NCBI GenBank assembly: GCA_051867615.1
Contig: JBJDYU010000014.1
Span: 11,994 to 75,993, forward strand
Origin: RGIG5472 sp051867615
Lineage (GTDB): Bacteria; Bacillota; Clostridia; Oscillospirales; Oscillospiraceae
Length of the DNA stretch: 64,000 bases
Reading direction: 5' to 3'
The notes beneath the pieces are model-generated. The model was not told the origin of the DNA, made no database searches, and worked only from the letters and a program-made list of their open reading frames with translations. Every line of letters starts with the position of its first letter. The stretch's first letter is position 1. This document shows, one piece after another, positions 40,674 through 48,600 of the stretch. A program made the position numbers and the translations under genes.

Positions 40674-41744
40674 TTACCGGCGGCCGCCGCCCCGGCTGCC
40701 GCCGAAGCCGCCTCCGCCAAAGCTGCCGCCCCGGCTTCCGCCGAAGCCGCCGCCACCGAAGCTGCCGCCGCGGCTGCCGCTGCTGCCGCCGAAACCGCCT
40801 CCGCCGAAGCTGCCGCCCCGGCTGCCGCTGGGCCGGCTGCTGCCGCCAAAAGAGCCGCCGCTGCGGCGGTTGGTGCCGGAGGGACGGGGGCCTCCTCCGC
40901 CGCTGCGGGGCGGCCTGGGAGGATCGTTCCTGGGCGGGCGCGGCGGATCGTTTCTCGGCGGGCGCGGCGCACGGGGCGGACGCGGCGGACGCACCCGGCG
41001 GGGCCGGCCAAAGAAGATCGGATAGTAGGGGACGGGCGGGATGATGCTGCGCCGCACATAGCGCCGCTGATAGCGGCGGTAGCGCATCAGGTCCACGAGG
41101 ACGCAGAGGACCAGCAGCAGTACGATGATGGTGATGACGCTGGCGAGGACGCCGCCCAGAGAGACGGAGGAATGCCAGCCGCTCTCCGCGTAGTCATAGC
41201 CGTAGTAACCGGGCTGTTCCTCCCGGGCAACGCCGCCGTAAGCGGAGGAGTACCAGCCGTTCAGAGTGGTGAAAAGCTGCTCGATGGCTACGTCGTACTG
41301 CGCCTTGTCAAAGCTGGGGGCGAAGGCGGCCGTGATGGCGTTGACGTCGCTGTCCGTCATGCGGCCCAAAACCTCGCTGCCGCCGTTGATGTACCAGTTG
41401 CCGGAGGTATCGATGAGCACCAGCAGATCGTTGAGGCCCAGGCCCCAGCGGTTGCCGAGGTCCGCGGTGTATTCCCCAAGGTCGTCCCAGCCTTTGGTGG
41501 ATTCCACCGTGGCTACCGCCACCACCGCGTAGTACTGCGCGTCCCAGGCGTCGTTATATTGCTGGATAAGGCGCTCCGTTTCAGCGGAGAGGACGTTGGC
41601 GTCGTCCTGCACCCAGTAAGGGCTTTCCACATCCGGCAGATCCGCCGGCTTTTTGCTGAAGCCGTAGACGCAGGAGCCGATGATCGCCAGCACCAGTACG
41701 ACGATGGCCACCGTCTTATTCTGGAAAAATTTCTTCAAGTGCAT
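40674..41744 (-). CDS. TPM-domain membrane protein with a Gly/Ser/Arg-rich tail
   Basis: A 356-residue protein. An N-terminal helix (about 10-27) precedes a TPM domain (about 40-175; VQDDANVLSAETERLIQQYNDAWDA). A second membrane helix lies near 205-230, then a basic, proline-rich stretch and about 100 residues of low complexity made of repeats such as GGSFGGGGFGGS. TPM proteins include archaeal and plant proteins of photosystem repair and envelope proteins of unknown role. It is the last gene of the xpaC-telA-TPM operon, 88 bases after telA. Confidence 0.88.
   Translation of the reverse strand: MHLKKFFQNKTVAIVVLVLAIIGSCVYGFSKKPADLPDVESPYWVQDDANVLSAETERLIQQYNDAWDAQYYAVVAVATVESTKGWDDLGEYTADLGNRWGLGLNDLLVLIDTSGNWYINGGSEVLGRMTDSDVNAITAAFAPSFDKAQYDVAIEQLFTTLNGWYSSAYGGVAREEQPGYYGYDYAESGWHSSVSLGGVLASVITIIVLLLVLCVLVDLMRYRRYQRRYVRRSIIPPVPYYPIFFGRPRRVRPPRPPRAPRPPRNDPPRPPRNDPPRPPRSGGGGPRPSGTNRRSGGSFGGSSRPSGSRGGSFGGGGFGGSSGSRGGSFGGGGFGGSRGGSFGGGGFGGSRGGGRR
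40677..40860 (-). repeat. Coding tandem repeats of the TPM tail
   Basis: The DNA repeats a unit close to GGCTTCGGCGGCAGCCGGGG (minus-strand sense), giving units of about 11-13 residues such as GGSFGGGGFGGSRG in a row. Such GC-rich repeats can change length by slippage. Confidence 0.8.
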
Positions 41745-41832
41745 TTCCCCCTTTCCGGGAAAAGATGGGATCGTTCCCTGCCGGCGGGTCTGCGCCGGCG
41801 GGGAAACGGCGTGTTCGTTGCCTGACGGCGCT

Positions 41833-43008
41833 TCAGCTCCGCAGCTCCATGAGCTTCTGCTTCAGCTCGCCCTCGATGCGGCCCAGCTCGGCCTCGGCCT
41901 CCTTGCGCTTGGCGGCGCCGTCGCGCTGGATGTTGATGACCTCGTCCAGAGTGGAGATGAGCTGCTGGTTGGTGTGCTGCAGCGTCTCGATGTCGATAAC
42001 GCTGCGCTCGGCCTCTTTGGCGGTGGCGATGGTGCCCATCTTCAGCATATCGGCGTTCTTCTTCAGCAGCTCGTTGGTGGTGTCGGAGACGGCCTTCTGG
42101 GCCGCGGTGGCCTGACGGCTGTGCTCCAAACCCAGAGCCAGCACCATCTGGCTCTTCCAGAGGGGGATGGTGTTCACAAGAGAGGTCTGGATCTTTTCCA
42201 CCATGAGGGTGTCGTTGTTCTGCAGCAGGCGGGTCTGGGGGCCCATCTGCACGGAGACCATGCGGGTCAGCTCCAGGTCATGGAGCTTCTTTTCAAAGCG
42301 GTTGCAGAGGTTGACCATGTCGTTGTACCTCTGCGCGTCCTCCGCGAGACCCGTCTGCTCCGCCGTCTTGCGCAGCTCCTCCAGCTCGCCGTTTCGCACT
42401 TCCTCCAGACGCAGCTTGCCGGCGAGGATGTACATGGTCAGCTCCTTGTAATACTTCAGGTTCAGCTCATACATCTGATCGAACATGGCGATGTCCTTCA
42501 TCAGCGTCACCTGATGCTTTTCCAGCGCCTCCACGATCTTGTCCACATTGGTCTCCGCCTTGGCATACTGGGCCTTCATGGTCTCCAGCTTGTTGCCCGC
42601 CTTGCGGAACATACCGAAGAGGCCCTTCTTTTCCTCTTCCTCGCCGAAGCCCTTCAGCTCCACCACCAGCTGGCTCAGCGTCTCGCCCACCTCGCCGAGG
42701 TCCTTGCTGCGGACGGAGGACAGGGCGTTTTCGGAGAAGCTGGCGACGCTTTTCTGGGCGGCGGCGCCGTACTGCAGCACCTGATTGGAATCGGTCAGGT
42801 CGATCTTCTTGGAGAACTCCCGCACCACCTTGCGCTCCTCCTCGGTCAGGAGCTTTTCATCCATCTCCACGCTGGGCGCCGGCTTCTTTTCCTCCACAGC
42901 GGGAGCGGCAGGGGCCTCCGGCTCCAGCGTCAGGGAGGGGGTCTCCACCGCCTGGGCGGCGCTGGGGTCCAGCGTCAGTTCGGGCATCCTATTTTCCGTC
43001 ATGGTCAT
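41833..43008 (-). CDS. telA: TelA-family toxic anion resistance protein
   Basis: A 391-residue, mostly helical cytoplasmic protein of the TelA/KlaA family, linked to resistance to tellurite, nisin and other cell-wall-active agents in different bacteria. Conserved parts are VREFSKKIDLTDSNQVLQYGAAAQ near residue 85, the long helices near 170-260, and QTSLVNTIPLWKSQMVLALG near 300. It lies between xpaC-like and TPM genes, the classic xpaC-telA pairing. The mode of action is unknown. Confidence 0.93.
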   Translation of the reverse strand: MTMTENRMPELTLDPSAAQAVETPSLTLEPEAPAAPAVEEKKPAPSVEMDEKLLTEEERKVVREFSKKIDLTDSNQVLQYGAAAQKSVASFSENALSSVRSKDLGEVGETLSQLVVELKGFGEEEEKKGLFGMFRKAGNKLETMKAQYAKAETNVDKIVEALEKHQVTLMKDIAMFDQMYELNLKYYKELTMYILAGKLRLEEVRNGELEELRKTAEQTGLAEDAQRYNDMVNLCNRFEKKLHDLELTRMVSVQMGPQTRLLQNNDTLMVEKIQTSLVNTIPLWKSQMVLALGLEHSRQATAAQKAVSDTTNELLKKNADMLKMGTIATAKEAERSVIDIETLQHTNQQLISTLDEVINIQRDGAAKRKEAEAELGRIEGELKQKLMELRS

Positions 43009-43053
43009 CTTCCTTTCTCGTCGTTCCTATATCATAAATAAATCTTTCTCAGC

Positions 43054-43746
43054 TTACAGCTCCAGCCTGATATCGCCAAGGTCCACATTCTCCGTGGTCT
43101 CGGCCTTCAGCTCCTGCTCCGTCAGCCCTTCCCGGGCCATCATGGTCTCCAGCACGGTGATGTCGGTGGAAATATCCATGGCTTCCGCGCCGAAAAGGCT
43201 GTCCAGCTGCTTTTCAAAGGCCTTCACCACGGTGTCCATCATACGGTCCACCTTGTCCATGGTGGCGTTGATGTTCTCGCCCTCCACGCCCTGAGCGCCC
43301 ATGCGGTCATAGGCGTTGAGCAGCTTCAGCGTGGTGGGGAGGTAGTAGTCCATGAATTTGCGGATCTGGGGCAGCTTCTTCGGGTCCGCCTTCACCTGCT
43401 CGAAGATCTTCTCCGAGACCTCCTCCAACCGGCGGATGTCGGCGGAGATCTTCTCGTCCCGGATATTGTCGTCCAGCCGGCGCATCTCCGCCAGAGCCAT
43501 GCGGCCATCCTTGAGCATCTTATCCAGCTCCGCGTTGCCGGTGGGCTTTTCCTCCTTGGGCTTCTCGGGGACCTCCTCCGTCACGGGCTTGCAGAAGGCC
43601 CGCATGAGGAAAAACACCGCGAGGGAGCCTATCGCCACGATGAGCAGGTGGGAGAAACGGTACAGGGGAAACAGCAGCGCGTACAGGACCCACACCGCCG
43701 CCGCGCAGTAATAGGGCAGGGTGGATCTGCGGGTGATGGTTGCCAT
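43054..43746 (-). CDS. XpaC-family protein
   Basis: A 230-residue protein with two hydrophobic helices near residues 8-52 and a helical cytoplasmic domain (about 75-225). It contains DNIRDEKISADIRRLEEVSEKIF, YYLPTTLKLLNAYDRMG and FEKQLDSLFGAEAMDIS. The family is named for 5-bromo-4-chloroindolyl phosphate hydrolysis, but its role is envelope-related and unclear. The C-terminal domain is clearly related to that of the protein at 10826-12031, so the genome has at least two. It is the first gene of the operon with telA, 45 bases away. Confidence 0.88.
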   Translation of the reverse strand: MATITRRSTLPYYCAAAVWVLYALLFPLYRFSHLLIVAIGSLAVFFLMRAFCKPVTEEVPEKPKEEKPTGNAELDKMLKDGRMALAEMRRLDDNIRDEKISADIRRLEEVSEKIFEQVKADPKKLPQIRKFMDYYLPTTLKLLNAYDRMGAQGVEGENINATMDKVDRMMDTVVKAFEKQLDSLFGAEAMDISTDITVLETMMAREGLTEQELKAETTENVDLGDIRLEL

Positions 43747-43937
43747 TGCGCTTCACCTCCGAAAGAGAATTGAGCAAAATACCACATATATTATATTCGT
43801 TTGCGCCGGGCAGGTCAAGAAAAAGAGGGGCTTCCCCTGAAAAACCGGGATGGCGCGGCGGGAAAAAGCGGAAAAATACTACTTGCAATGGAGAATCTTT
43901 TGAGTTAAAGTATGAAAGGATTAGGAGGTGTTTCCCC

Positions 43938-44462
43938 ATGAAGCATGAAAAAGTCAAGAAACTGGTTCTTTCCGCGCTGTTCGCGGCGCTGGCCTGCGTG
44001 GCCACCATGGTCATCCACATCCCCACTCCCGGCACCAACGGGTATGTCAACCTGGGCGACGCGGTGGTGCTGCTGGGCGCGTTTGCGCTGGGCCCCGTCT
44101 GGGGCGCGGCGGCGGGCGGCATCGGCTCCGCCATGGCGGACCTGCTGCTGGGCTATATGAGCTATGTCCCCGGCACGCTGATCATCAAGGGCCTTATGGG
44201 CCTGGCGGCGGCGCTGATCTTCCGCGCGATGCAGGAAAAGCCGGGTACCCTCGCCGGGAATCTTGCCGGCGGCGTGGCGGCGGAGGTCATCATGGTGTTC
44301 GGCTATTTCGCCTATGAGTCCACCCTGCTGGGCTACGGTCTGGCCGCGGCGGCCAGCATCCCGGCCAACGCCGTGCAGGGCGTGGCGGGCCTTGTGTTCG
44401 GCACGGTGCTGTATCAGGCGCTGTACCGCGCGGGCGCGCTGAAGCTGACGCAGACGGCCTGA
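43938..44462 (+). CDS. ECF transporter S component
   Basis: A 174-residue integral membrane protein with five or six helices. It resembles the substrate-binding S components of energy-coupling factor vitamin transporters: MKHEKVKKLVLSALFAALAC, then NLGDAVVLLGAFALGPVWGAAAGGIGSAMADLLLGYMSYVPGT, and a late FGYFAYES. The substrate is not clear; flavin, thiamine precursors or pantothenate are possible. The energising genes (ecfA, ecfT) are not in the window. A GGAGGTG site lies 7 bases before the ATG. Confidence 0.85.
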   Translation: MKHEKVKKLVLSALFAALACVATMVIHIPTPGTNGYVNLGDAVVLLGAFALGPVWGAAAGGIGSAMADLLLGYMSYVPGTLIIKGLMGLAAALIFRAMQEKPGTLAGNLAGGVAAEVIMVFGYFAYESTLLGYGLAAAASIPANAVQGVAGLVFGTVLYQALYRAGALKLTQTA

Positions 44463-44522
44463 GAGGGTGGCGTCCGGCCTGCGGACAGGATCAGAGTTTT
44501 TCCGGAAAGGAAGCGCGTATAT

Positions 44523-45074
44523 ATGTACGAGGATATCGAAAAGCAGGCGCGGCAGGCGGCGGGGGAGCTGCTGGCCGCGGCGGCGCTGCAGCCGGGCGAC
44601 CTGTTCGTGGTGGGCTGCTCCTCCAGCGAGATGATGGGCCAGCGCATCGGCAAGGGCTCCAGCCTGGAGGCGGCGCAGGCGGCCTTCCGGGGCATCTACC
44701 CGGAGCTGCAGAAAGCGGGCGTGTATCTCGCGGCGCAGTGCTGCGAGCATCTGAACCGCGCCCTCATTCTGGAGGCGGAGGCGGCGGAGAAATACGGCTA
44801 TGAGCCGGTGAACGTCAGGCCCCAGCCCAAGGCGGGCGGCTCCTTTGCCACCACCGCGTGGGAGAACTTCGCCCATCCCGTGGCGGTGGAGCATATCCGC
44901 GCCAAGGCGGGCATGGACATCGGCGGCACCCTCATCGGTATGCACCTGAGGGAGGTGGCGGTGCCGGTGCGGCTGAGTCTCTGCCGCATCGGGGAGGCGA
45001 CGCTCCTCTGCGCCCGCACCCGGCCGAAGTTCATCGGCGGCGAGCGCGCCCACTACTGCGACGAGCTGAAATAA
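44523..45074 (+). CDS. UPF0340 / TIGR01440 family protein (YwlG)
   Basis: A 183-residue protein of the YwlG family (UPF0340), widespread in Firmicutes and without a settled function. Conserved parts are the N-terminal LLAAAALQPGDLFVVGCSSSEMMG, QCCEHLNRALILE, and DIGGTLIGMHL. The length is normal. It follows the ECF S gene by 60 bases and ends at a terminator, so the two are probably cotranscribed. Confidence 0.9.
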   Translation: MYEDIEKQARQAAGELLAAAALQPGDLFVVGCSSSEMMGQRIGKGSSLEAAQAAFRGIYPELQKAGVYLAAQCCEHLNRALILEAEAAEKYGYEPVNVRPQPKAGGSFATTAWENFAHPVAVEHIRAKAGMDIGGTLIGMHLREVAVPVRLSLCRIGEATLLCARTRPKFIGGERAHYCDELK

Positions 45075-45088
45075 TGACCGGGAAAGGC

Positions 45089-45121
45089 CCCGGCCGTCCG
45101 CCGGACGGCCGGGACTTTTTT
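45089..45121 (+). terminator. Terminator after ywlG
   Basis: CCCGGCCGTCC pairs with GGACGGCCGGG, followed by ACTTTTTT. Confidence 0.85.
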
Positions 45122-45181
45122 CACCCGAAGCCTTTGGGGCGCGCCCGCCTTCCGGCGGAGGAGCGGCGGAGAAGTTCCGCA

Positions 45182-45210
45182 TTGACAGGAACGGCGGCGC
45201 CTGTTACACT
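45182..45210 (+). promoter_or_regulatory. Promoter of larE and its structured leader
   Basis: TTGACA (45182-45187), a 17-base spacer and TACACT (45205-45210). The leader then has two adjacent hairpins, GGGAC-GAAA-GTCCC (45239-45252) and GCCGCCGTTCCGGCGGC (about 45254-45270), just before the start region. Confidence 0.7.
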
Positions 45211-45287
45211 ATATAGCATATGTACACAGTGGGTTAATGGGACGAAAGTCCCGCCGCCGTTCCGGCGGCAGAATCGTGAGGTGTCAA

Positions 45288-46094
45288 ATGGATCAGCTGC
45301 ATGAAAAATATGAGGCTCTGCGGGAGGCTCTGCGGGCGCTTGGGAGCGTGGCCGTGGCCTTTTCCGGCGGCGTGGACTCCACGTTCCTGCTGCGGGTAGC
45401 CCACGACGTGCTGGGGGAGCGGGCCGTGGCCGTCACGGCGTCTTCCTGCTCTTTCCCGGAGCGGGAGCTGCGGGAGGCGGAGGAGTTCTGCCGTCAAAAC
45501 GGCATTCCGCAGGTCATCTGCCGCTCCGAGGAGCTGGAGATCGAGGGCTTCCGGCAGAACCCCACCAACCGCTGCTATCTCTGCAAGCGGGAGCTGTTTG
45601 AAAAGATCGGGGCCATCGCGCGGGAGCGGGGGCTTGCCGCGGTGGCGGAGGGCTCCAATACGGACGACGACGGCGACTACCGCCCCGGCCTCATGGCCGT
45701 GCGGGAGCTGGGGGTGAAAAGCCCTCTGCGGGAAGCGGGCCTGAGCAAGGCGGAGATACGGACGCTTTCCAGAGAGCTGGGCCTGCCCACCTGGGACAAG
45801 CAGTCCTTTGCCTGCCTGGCCTCCCGTTTCGTGTATGGGGAGACCATCACCGAGGAAAAGCTGCATATGGTGGACAGGGCCGAGCAGTTGCTGCTGGATC
45901 TGGGCTTTCATCAGGTGCGCGTGCGCATCCATGGTACCATGGCCCGCATCGAGCTTCTGCCGGAGGAATTTGAAAAGCTGCTGGGGGAGGAGATCCGGAC
46001 GCGCGTCTACCGGACGCTGAAGGAGCTGGGCTTTACCTATGTGGCGCTGGACCTCGGCGGCTACAGGACCGGCAGCATGAACGAGGTGCTGTAG
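45288..46094 (+). CDS. larE: LarE-type ATP-dependent sacrificial sulfur transferase
   Basis: A 268-residue PP-loop enzyme. In lactate racemase maturation LarE adenylates the carboxylate of a pyridinium precursor and donates sulfur from its own cysteine. The PP loop SGGVDS lies at 26-31, and the cysteine in SFACLASRF falls at residue 176, the same number as the sacrificial cysteine of Lactobacillus plantarum LarE. The downstream genes larB and larC are absent, so this could serve another thiolation. The ATG at 45288 has GAGGTG in front. Confidence 0.9.
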   Translation: MDQLHEKYEALREALRALGSVAVAFSGGVDSTFLLRVAHDVLGERAVAVTASSCSFPERELREAEEFCRQNGIPQVICRSEELEIEGFRQNPTNRCYLCKRELFEKIGAIARERGLAAVAEGSNTDDDGDYRPGLMAVRELGVKSPLREAGLSKAEIRTLSRELGLPTWDKQSFACLASRFVYGETITEEKLHMVDRAEQLLLDLGFHQVRVRIHGTMARIELLPEEFEKLLGEEIRTRVYRTLKELGFTYVALDLGGYRTGSMNEVL

Positions 46095-46131
46095 CGCGGC
46101 GCAAAACGCAGGAAAGCAGGGAGAAACGGAT

Positions 46132-46896
46132 ATGCTGGATCAGTTTTCGAGAACGCAGCTCCTTCTGGGAGAGGACGGCATGGAGCGGCTCCGCCGTGCG
46201 CGGGTGGCCGTGTTCGGCATAGGCGGCGTGGGCGGGTATGCCGTGGAGGCCCTGGCCCGCAGCGGCGTGGGGACGCTGGACCTGATCGACGACGATAAAG
46301 TGTGCCTGACCAATTTGAACCGCCAGCTCCATGCCACCCGCAAAACCGTGGGGCAGTATAAGGTGGACGTGGCGGAGCAGCGCGTGCTGGAGATCAATCC
46401 TGCCGCCGTGGTGCACACCTATAAGACCTTTTATGGGCCGCAGACGGCGGCGGAGTTCGACTTCAGCCGGTACGACTATGTGGTGGACGCCATCGACACC
46501 GTCACCGGCAAGCTGGCGCTGGTGGAGCAGGCGGACAGGGCCGGCGTTCCCATCATCAGCTGCATGGGGGCGGGCAACAAGATGGACCCCACCGCTTTCC
46601 GGGTGGCGGACATCTATCAGACCTCCGTCTGCCCTCTGGCCCGCATCATGCGGCGGGAGCTGAAAAAGCGGGGCATCCGGAAGCTGAAGGTGGTCTACTC
46701 GGAGGAGCCCGCCCTGACGCCTGTGGAAGATATGGCCATCAGCTGCCGGGAAAACTGCATCTGTCCGCCGGGGACGGCTCGGAAATGCACCCAGCGGCGG
46801 CAGGTGCCGGGGAGCAACGCCTTCGTTCCCTCCGTGGCGGGACTCATCATCGCCGGGGAAGTGGTGAAAGACCTCTCCGGCTTCCATAGGGCGTGA
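46132..46896 (+). CDS. tcdA: tRNA threonylcarbamoyladenosine dehydratase
   Basis: A 254-residue ThiF/MoeB-type ATP-dependent enzyme that cyclises t6A37 of tRNA to ct6A. The nucleotide-binding GIGGVGGYAVEALARSG lies at about 32-48, and DLIDDDKVCLTNLNRQLHA follows at about 53-71. The CxxC-like cysteines near the end (CRENCICPPG) are also seen in relatives. The length is normal. It lies 37 bases after larE with AGGGAG before the ATG. Confidence 0.92.
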   Translation: MLDQFSRTQLLLGEDGMERLRRARVAVFGIGGVGGYAVEALARSGVGTLDLIDDDKVCLTNLNRQLHATRKTVGQYKVDVAEQRVLEINPAAVVHTYKTFYGPQTAAEFDFSRYDYVVDAIDTVTGKLALVEQADRAGVPIISCMGAGNKMDPTAFRVADIYQTSVCPLARIMRRELKKRGIRKLKVVYSEEPALTPVEDMAISCRENCICPPGTARKCTQRRQVPGSNAFVPSVAGLIIAGEVVKDLSGFHRA

Positions 46897-46943
46897 GCGT
46901 CCGCTCCGCCCGCAGCGGAAACAGTGGAAAGCGCTTCCATGAG

Positions 46944-46980
46944 GCCGCCGTCACCCCAGCGGAGACGGCGGCTCTTTTTT
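46944..46980 (+). terminator. Terminator after tcdA
   Basis: GCCGCCGTC pairs with GACGGCGGC, then TCTTTTTT. Confidence 0.85.
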
Positions 46981-47005
46981 GAGACGGGATATGGCCGCTC
47001 CCGTC

Positions 47006-47034
47006 TTGCTTTTTTCTGTCGAAACGGGTAGAAT
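47006..47034 (+). promoter_or_regulatory. Promoter of azlCD
   Basis: TTGCTT (47006-47011), a 17-base spacer and TAGAAT (47029-47034). Confidence 0.55.
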
Positions 47035-47083
47035 GAGAACGCACGCCGCTTGCGGCGCGCCGTAAGGAAGGGGGGCGGAGCGA

Positions 47084-47803
47084 TTGAACCGCCGTGTTTG
47101 GGCCGAGGCATTCCGGGCGACTGTCCCGGTGCTGGTGGGCTATCTCGCCATCGGCATCGCCTTCGGGCTGATGCTGGAGGCCATCGGCTACAATTTCATC
47201 TGGGCCTTTTTCATGAGCCTGACGATATACGCCGGCTCCGGGCAGTATCTGGGCGTGTCGCTGCTGCATCTGGGAGCGGCGCTGTCCGAGGTGGCGGTGC
47301 TGACGCTGCTGCTCAATTTCCGCCACATCGTCTACGGCCTCTCCATGCTGGAAAAATTCCGCTCCATCCACGGTCTGCGGAAGTTTTACATGATCTTCTC
47401 CCTGACGGACGAGACCTACGCGCTTCTGACCTCCGTGCGGACGCCGGAGGGGATGCGGCCGGAGGATTTCTACTTTGCCATCGCGGCGCTGGACCACAGC
47501 TACTGGATCCTCGGCAGCGTCATCGGCTCCGTGGCCGGCGCGCTGCTGGGCTTTGACACAACAGGCGTGGATTTCGCCATGACGGCGCTGTTTGTCGTCA
47601 TCGCCGTGGGGCAGTGGAAGGAAAATCCGCGCCATCTGCCGGCGGTCATCGGCGGCGTGTGCACCTTTATCTCGCTGTACCTCATCGGGCCGGACAATTT
47701 CCTGCTGCCGGCCCTGGGGGCCATCGTGGTGCTGCTGCTGGGCCTGCGCGGCAGGCTGGAGGAGAAAACGAGCGAAAAGGCAAAGGAGGCGGAGCAAGTA
47801 TGA
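47084..47803 (+). CDS. azlC: AzlC-family branched-chain amino acid exporter, large subunit
   Basis: A 239-residue membrane protein with about seven helices. It forms a two-part exporter of branched-chain amino acids and analogues together with AzlD. Family blocks: AFRATVPVLVGYLAIGIAFG near residue 7, YAGSGQYLGVSLL, and LTLLLNFRHIVYGLSML. The start seems to be a TTG at 47084, behind GGGGGG and GGAG sequences. It overlaps azlD by 4 bases. Confidence 0.92.
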   Translation: MNRRVWAEAFRATVPVLVGYLAIGIAFGLMLEAIGYNFIWAFFMSLTIYAGSGQYLGVSLLHLGAALSEVAVLTLLLNFRHIVYGLSMLEKFRSIHGLRKFYMIFSLTDETYALLTSVRTPEGMRPEDFYFAIAALDHSYWILGSVIGSVAGALLGFDTTGVDFAMTALFVVIAVGQWKENPRHLPAVIGGVCTFISLYLIGPDNFLLPALGAIVVLLLGLRGRLEEKTSEKAKEAEQV

Positions 47804-48135
47804 CCCTGACCGTGGGACAGGCCGTGGCCAGCATCGCGGTGATGGCCGTCATGACCTTTCTGACCCGCTACCTCCCCTTTCTGCTCTTTGACCGCAAGGG
47901 CGATCCGCCGAAGATCGTGCTGTATCTCGGCCGTGTGCTGCCCCCGGCTATCATTATGATGCTCATCATCTACTGCCTGCGGAACGTCTCCTTCCTCAGC
48001 GGCTCCCACGGCATTCCGGAGCTGGTCTGCATCGCCGTGGCGGCGGCGCTGCACTGGTGGAAGGGCAATAACCTGCTGTCCATCTTCACCGCCACGGTGC
48101 TGTATATGTTTTTGGTGCAGGTGGTTTTTGTATAA
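47800..48135 (+). CDS. azlD: AzlD-family branched-chain amino acid exporter, small subunit
   Basis: A 111-residue protein with four membrane helices. Its pattern (AVMTFLTRYLPFLLF, LGRVLPPAIIMMLIIYCLRNV, then HWWKGNNLLSIFTATVLYM) is that of AzlD. It works with AzlC encoded by the overlapping gene. The start codon lies behind AAAGGAGG. The stop codon is the first edge of structured repeat copy B. Confidence 0.9.
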   Translation: MTLTVGQAVASIAVMAVMTFLTRYLPFLLFDRKGDPPKIVLYLGRVLPPAIIMMLIIYCLRNVSFLSGSHGIPELVCIAVAAALHWWKGNNLLSIFTATVLYMFLVQVVFV

Positions 48136-48293
48136 TACTAGACTCCCATGAAAAGTAGACAAAGTCTACTTTTCATAGCGCGTCAGCGCGTCGGAGTCTG
48201 CATAAGACGGCATCTGCGCCCTAGGCGCAGATGGGCGACGCTTTAGGCGGCGCCTTTCCAATAAAAGCGTCTGCTTTTATTGGAAATAGTATA
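48136..48293 (-). repeat. Modular hairpin repeat, copy B
   Basis: This element is, in reverse, the same as 16090-16300: it has the ATGAAAAGTAGAC/GTCTACTTTTCAT hairpin inside AGACTCC/GGAGTCT (48140-48199), the CATCTGCGCC/GGCGCAGATG hairpin (48211-48233) and the TTCCAATAAAAGC/GCTTTTATTGGAA hairpin (48256-48285). The third hairpin of copy A (about 50 bases) is missing. It begins at the azlD stop codon and its outer ends read TACTAGA and ATAGTATA. It shares roughly 90% of bases with copy A over the common part, judged by eye. Confidence 0.85.
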
Positions 48294-48600
48294 ATCGCAG
48301 TCCGGCGCGGGAGCTTCCCCGCCGGGCTTTTGCTATGCAAGCGCATAGCAAAAAATAGAATGTGCCATTTCCTCGCTACTTCGGGGCAAGCGGAAATGAT
48401 ACACAAAACTTTCATGCACAGAAGCGCTTACCTGTTTTGTGCTGCGCCGCGCAGTGCATGAAGTTTTGCGCCTGAGGTAGGATAAAAAACGCCCGGAGAA
48501 AACGAACCGCCCGGCCCCACTTTACACCGGGGAAAAGCGGGCCTATAATAAGGGTAAACCAAGGATAAAACCCCAGAAACATCCTTTCAGGAGGGCTTTT
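48294..48600 (+). repeat. Hairpin cluster before the Gfo/Idh/MocA gene
   Basis: No gene is seen. Inverted repeats follow each other: CCGGCGCGGG/CCCGCCGG (about 48302-48326), TTTTGCTATGC/GCATAGCAAAA (48327-48353), CATTTCC/GGAAATG (48366-48398) and a long one, AAAACTTTCATGCAC with GTGCATGAAGTTTT (48405-48466, one mismatch or bulge). A promoter, TTTACA-17-TATAAT (48521-48549), follows. Confidence 0.6.
48521..48549 (+). promoter_or_regulatory. Promoter of the Gfo/Idh/MocA gene
   Basis: TTTACA (48521-48526), a 17-base spacer and TATAAT (48544-48549), 52 bases before the start. Confidence 0.75.

Noticed and set aside
40677..40860. CRISPR array
   Set aside because: Repeats are in frame, follow each other without spacers and encode a Gly/Ser tail. 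No other array-like pattern or cas gene is present in the window.
40656..41825. Alanine-rich open frame on the plus strand
   Set aside because: It is the shadow of the Gly/Ser-rich repeats of the TPM protein on the other strand.
45200..45287. A known riboswitch class in the larE leader
   Set aside because: Two adjacent hairpins are present, but I could not match them to any known aptamer, so no class is claimed.
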